NCBI RefSeq assembly: GCF_021502725.1
Contig: NZ_JAKFFS010000006.1
Span: 248,001-312,000, forward strand
Source of the DNA: Dyadobacter sp. CY345
GTDB taxonomy: Bacteria > Bacteroidota > Bacteroidia > Cytophagales > Spirosomataceae
DNA: 64,000 bases
Direction of reading: 5' to 3'
Both the position numbers and the translations under genes were made by a program. Positions within the stretch are counted from its first letter, which is position 1. Every line of letters begins with the position of its first letter. This document shows, one piece after another, positions 62,998 through 64,000 of the stretch. The notes under the pieces were generated by a model, which was given only the letters and a program-made list of their open reading frames with translations, was not told the DNA's origin and did not search any database.

Positions 62998-64000
62998 TTA
63001 GTTATCGTCGTCGTCAACTGCTGCGTCAGGATTGAAACCCCAGAAATCATCAACAGGTGTAGAACTTGCAAGTCCTGTTCCAAAATAACCAACGTTGTTG
63101 ATTACGAAACCTGCTGCATATCCACGTGTACCTCCTTCGAAAGCTGTTTTTTCAACCCATGTATCAGAACCTGGGGTATATTCCCAGCAATCTGAATTCG
63201 CAGTTCCACCCACAACATATGCCTTTTCATTAATTACAAGAGCAAATCCGTTTGAACGTACTGGTGGGAAATCACCTTCGTCGTCGTCAAAGACAGTTTT
63301 CTGAGTCCAAGTTCCTTTTCCGCTGGTACCACCTGGAACGAATTGATAAAGGTCTCTTACAGTAGCCGCTGAATTGTTGATACCGAAACCAACATATCCA
63401 GTTCCGCCGATTGTAAATGAAGTTGCACTTCTTCTTTTCCCGCCAAGGAATGTAGCAACCTCAGTCCAGGTATCCGTTGTTGGATTATATTCGTAAAAGT
63501 CCTGATAAACACCAGATGCATTGTATCCAAGACCAACATATCCTTTATCTCCGATTGAGAATGCAGAAGCATACTGACGAGGAACACCTGCGAAATCAGC
63601 TACTGCTTTCCATTTGTTCGTTGCCGGATCATACTGCCAGAAATCTTTTTTGTAACCGTTATCAACGGTTGTAACTCCATCATAGCCCGTTCCAACATAA
63701 GCTTTTCCTCCTGCTACGAATGAAACAGCATCATTTCTTGCCGCCCCGGTGAACTCCGCAACCTGTGACCATATTTTGCCATCAGCGTCATATTGCCAGA
63801 AATCTTTTACTCTTGGAACGCTTTCTCTGGTATATCCTGTACCAATGTAACCTTTGTTATTAATCATAAAGCTTACTGCTCCATAACGGGGAATACCTCC
63901 GAAAGATGGTACGTCTTTCTTGTACCAGTTTCCAACTAAATCTGGATCAGAACTATCTCCGCAACCGAATTGGAATAATGCGGTCGAAGCAATTAGAAGG
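62998..64000 (-). CDS. Kelch-repeat lipoprotein (5' end outside window)
   Basis: At least 334 residues on the minus strand; the true start lies past the right edge. The first visible residues, LLIASTALFQFGCGDSSDPDLV, are the end of a lipoprotein signal peptide with the lipid-bearing Cys. The frame is open from 63999 without a Met until 63867, which is inside the mature protein and not the start. The rest is a six-bladed kelch propeller: about six units of roughly 50 residues, each with ...GKAYVGTGYD... and a W-x-x-V turn (KDFWQYDPATNKWKAVADF). A protein- or glycan-binding role at the cell surface is likely; the downstream DUF4907 gene is its partner in the operon. Confidence 0.9.
   Translation of the reverse strand, partial: LLIASTALFQFGCGDSSDPDLVGNWYKKDVPSFGGIPRYGAVSFMINNKGYIGTGYTRESVPRVKDFWQYDADGKIWSQVAEFTGAARNDAVSFVAGGKAYVGTGYDGVTTVDNGYKKDFWQYDPATNKWKAVADFAGVPRQYASAFSIGDKGYVGLGYNASGVYQDFYEYNPTTDTWTEVATFLGGKRRSATSFTIGGTGYVGFGINNSAATVRDLYQFVPGGTSGKGTWTQKTVFDDDEGDFPPVRSNGFALVINEKAYVVGGTANSDCWEYTPGSDTWVEKTAFEGGTRGYAAGFVINNVGYFGTGLASSTPVDDFWGFNPDAAVDDDDN

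Noticed and set aside
1..64000. CRISPR arrays, tRNA or rRNA genes, insertion sequences, integrases, phage genes
   Set aside because: I looked for repeated spacers, TpsiC-type motifs, long terminal inverted repeats and transposase patterns and found none.

Overview
The window looks like chromosomal DNA of a Bacteroidota bacterium, most likely a Cytophagales / Spirosomataceae member of the Dyadobacter type. The evidence is a SusC/SusD pair, a type IX secretion C-terminal sorting domain, many lipoproteins and two-domain NIPSNAP and PepSY-like proteins typical of the phylum, the Bacteroidota promoter form (TTTG, about 19-20 nt, TAnnTTTG), weak or absent Shine-Dalgarno sequences and moderate GC. 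The genus is inferred, not shown. I saw no rRNA, tRNA, CRISPR array, insertion sequence, integrase or phage gene, so this is an ordinary chromosomal segment rather than a mobile island.

Layout. 1-3.6 kb: 5' part of a secreted type-B carboxylesterase, divergent from a Nudix-fold regulator, then a CPA1 Na+/H+ antiporter. 3.6-7 kb (minus): zinc alcohol dehydrogenase, a translationally coupled PepSY-like / DUF2490 pair, and a NIPSNAP protein. 7.3-14.3 kb: an 83-aa orphan, the Kup potassium transporter, a six-bladed-propeller lipoprotein behind a palindrome-bearing promoter, a secreted phosphodiesterase-like enzyme and an OmpA-domain protein. 15-21.5 kb: SusC-SusD outer-membrane uptake pair, then a PQQ-type sugar dehydrogenase lipoprotein. 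21.6-30.3 kb: M14 metallopeptidase, two overlapping unknown genes, HDAC-family deacetylase, MsrA-like reductase, MurG-like glycosyltransferase, DoxX-like membrane protein, tandem universal stress protein. 30.9-37.7 kb: lone receiver protein; a three-gene operon (secreted ankyrin protein, DUF2271 protein, PepSY-flavodoxin-FNR membrane reductase); SYLF protein; an unknown 143-aa protein. 37.7-46.1 kb: LuxR-type response regulator, T9SS cargo protein, FAD/NAD(P)-binding protein divergent from a MOSC protein, small beta-barrel, and a 48-aa membrane peptide overlapping a sodium:solute symporter. 46.2-52.8 kb: TetR regulator with its own tandem operator, followed by TolC, membrane-fusion and RND genes, a complete tripartite efflux pump. 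53-56 kb: TPR histidine kinase and a phytanoyl-CoA dioxygenase-like enzyme. 56.2-61.3 kb (minus): the conserved rimP-nusA-infB operon. 61.4-64 kb: membrane-anchored endonuclease/exonuclease/phosphatase-fold protein and a kelch lipoprotein / DUF4907 lipoprotein pair, the first cut by the window end.

The best candidate for a poorly described system is the operon at 31632-35812. A periplasmic DUF2271 protein carries an ITGAS sequence resembling the ApbE flavin-transfer motif, next to a membrane protein able to take electrons from NAD(P)H through FAD and FMN and pass them across the inner membrane, with a secreted ankyrin-repeat protein at the head. The clearest regulatory finding is the tandem TCAAA-N6-TTTGA site, two helical turns apart, overlapping the -33 element of the TetR/efflux promoter. 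Several starts were moved downstream of the longest open frame. The most important is the symporter, whose real start forms an ATGA overlap with the small membrane gene before it.
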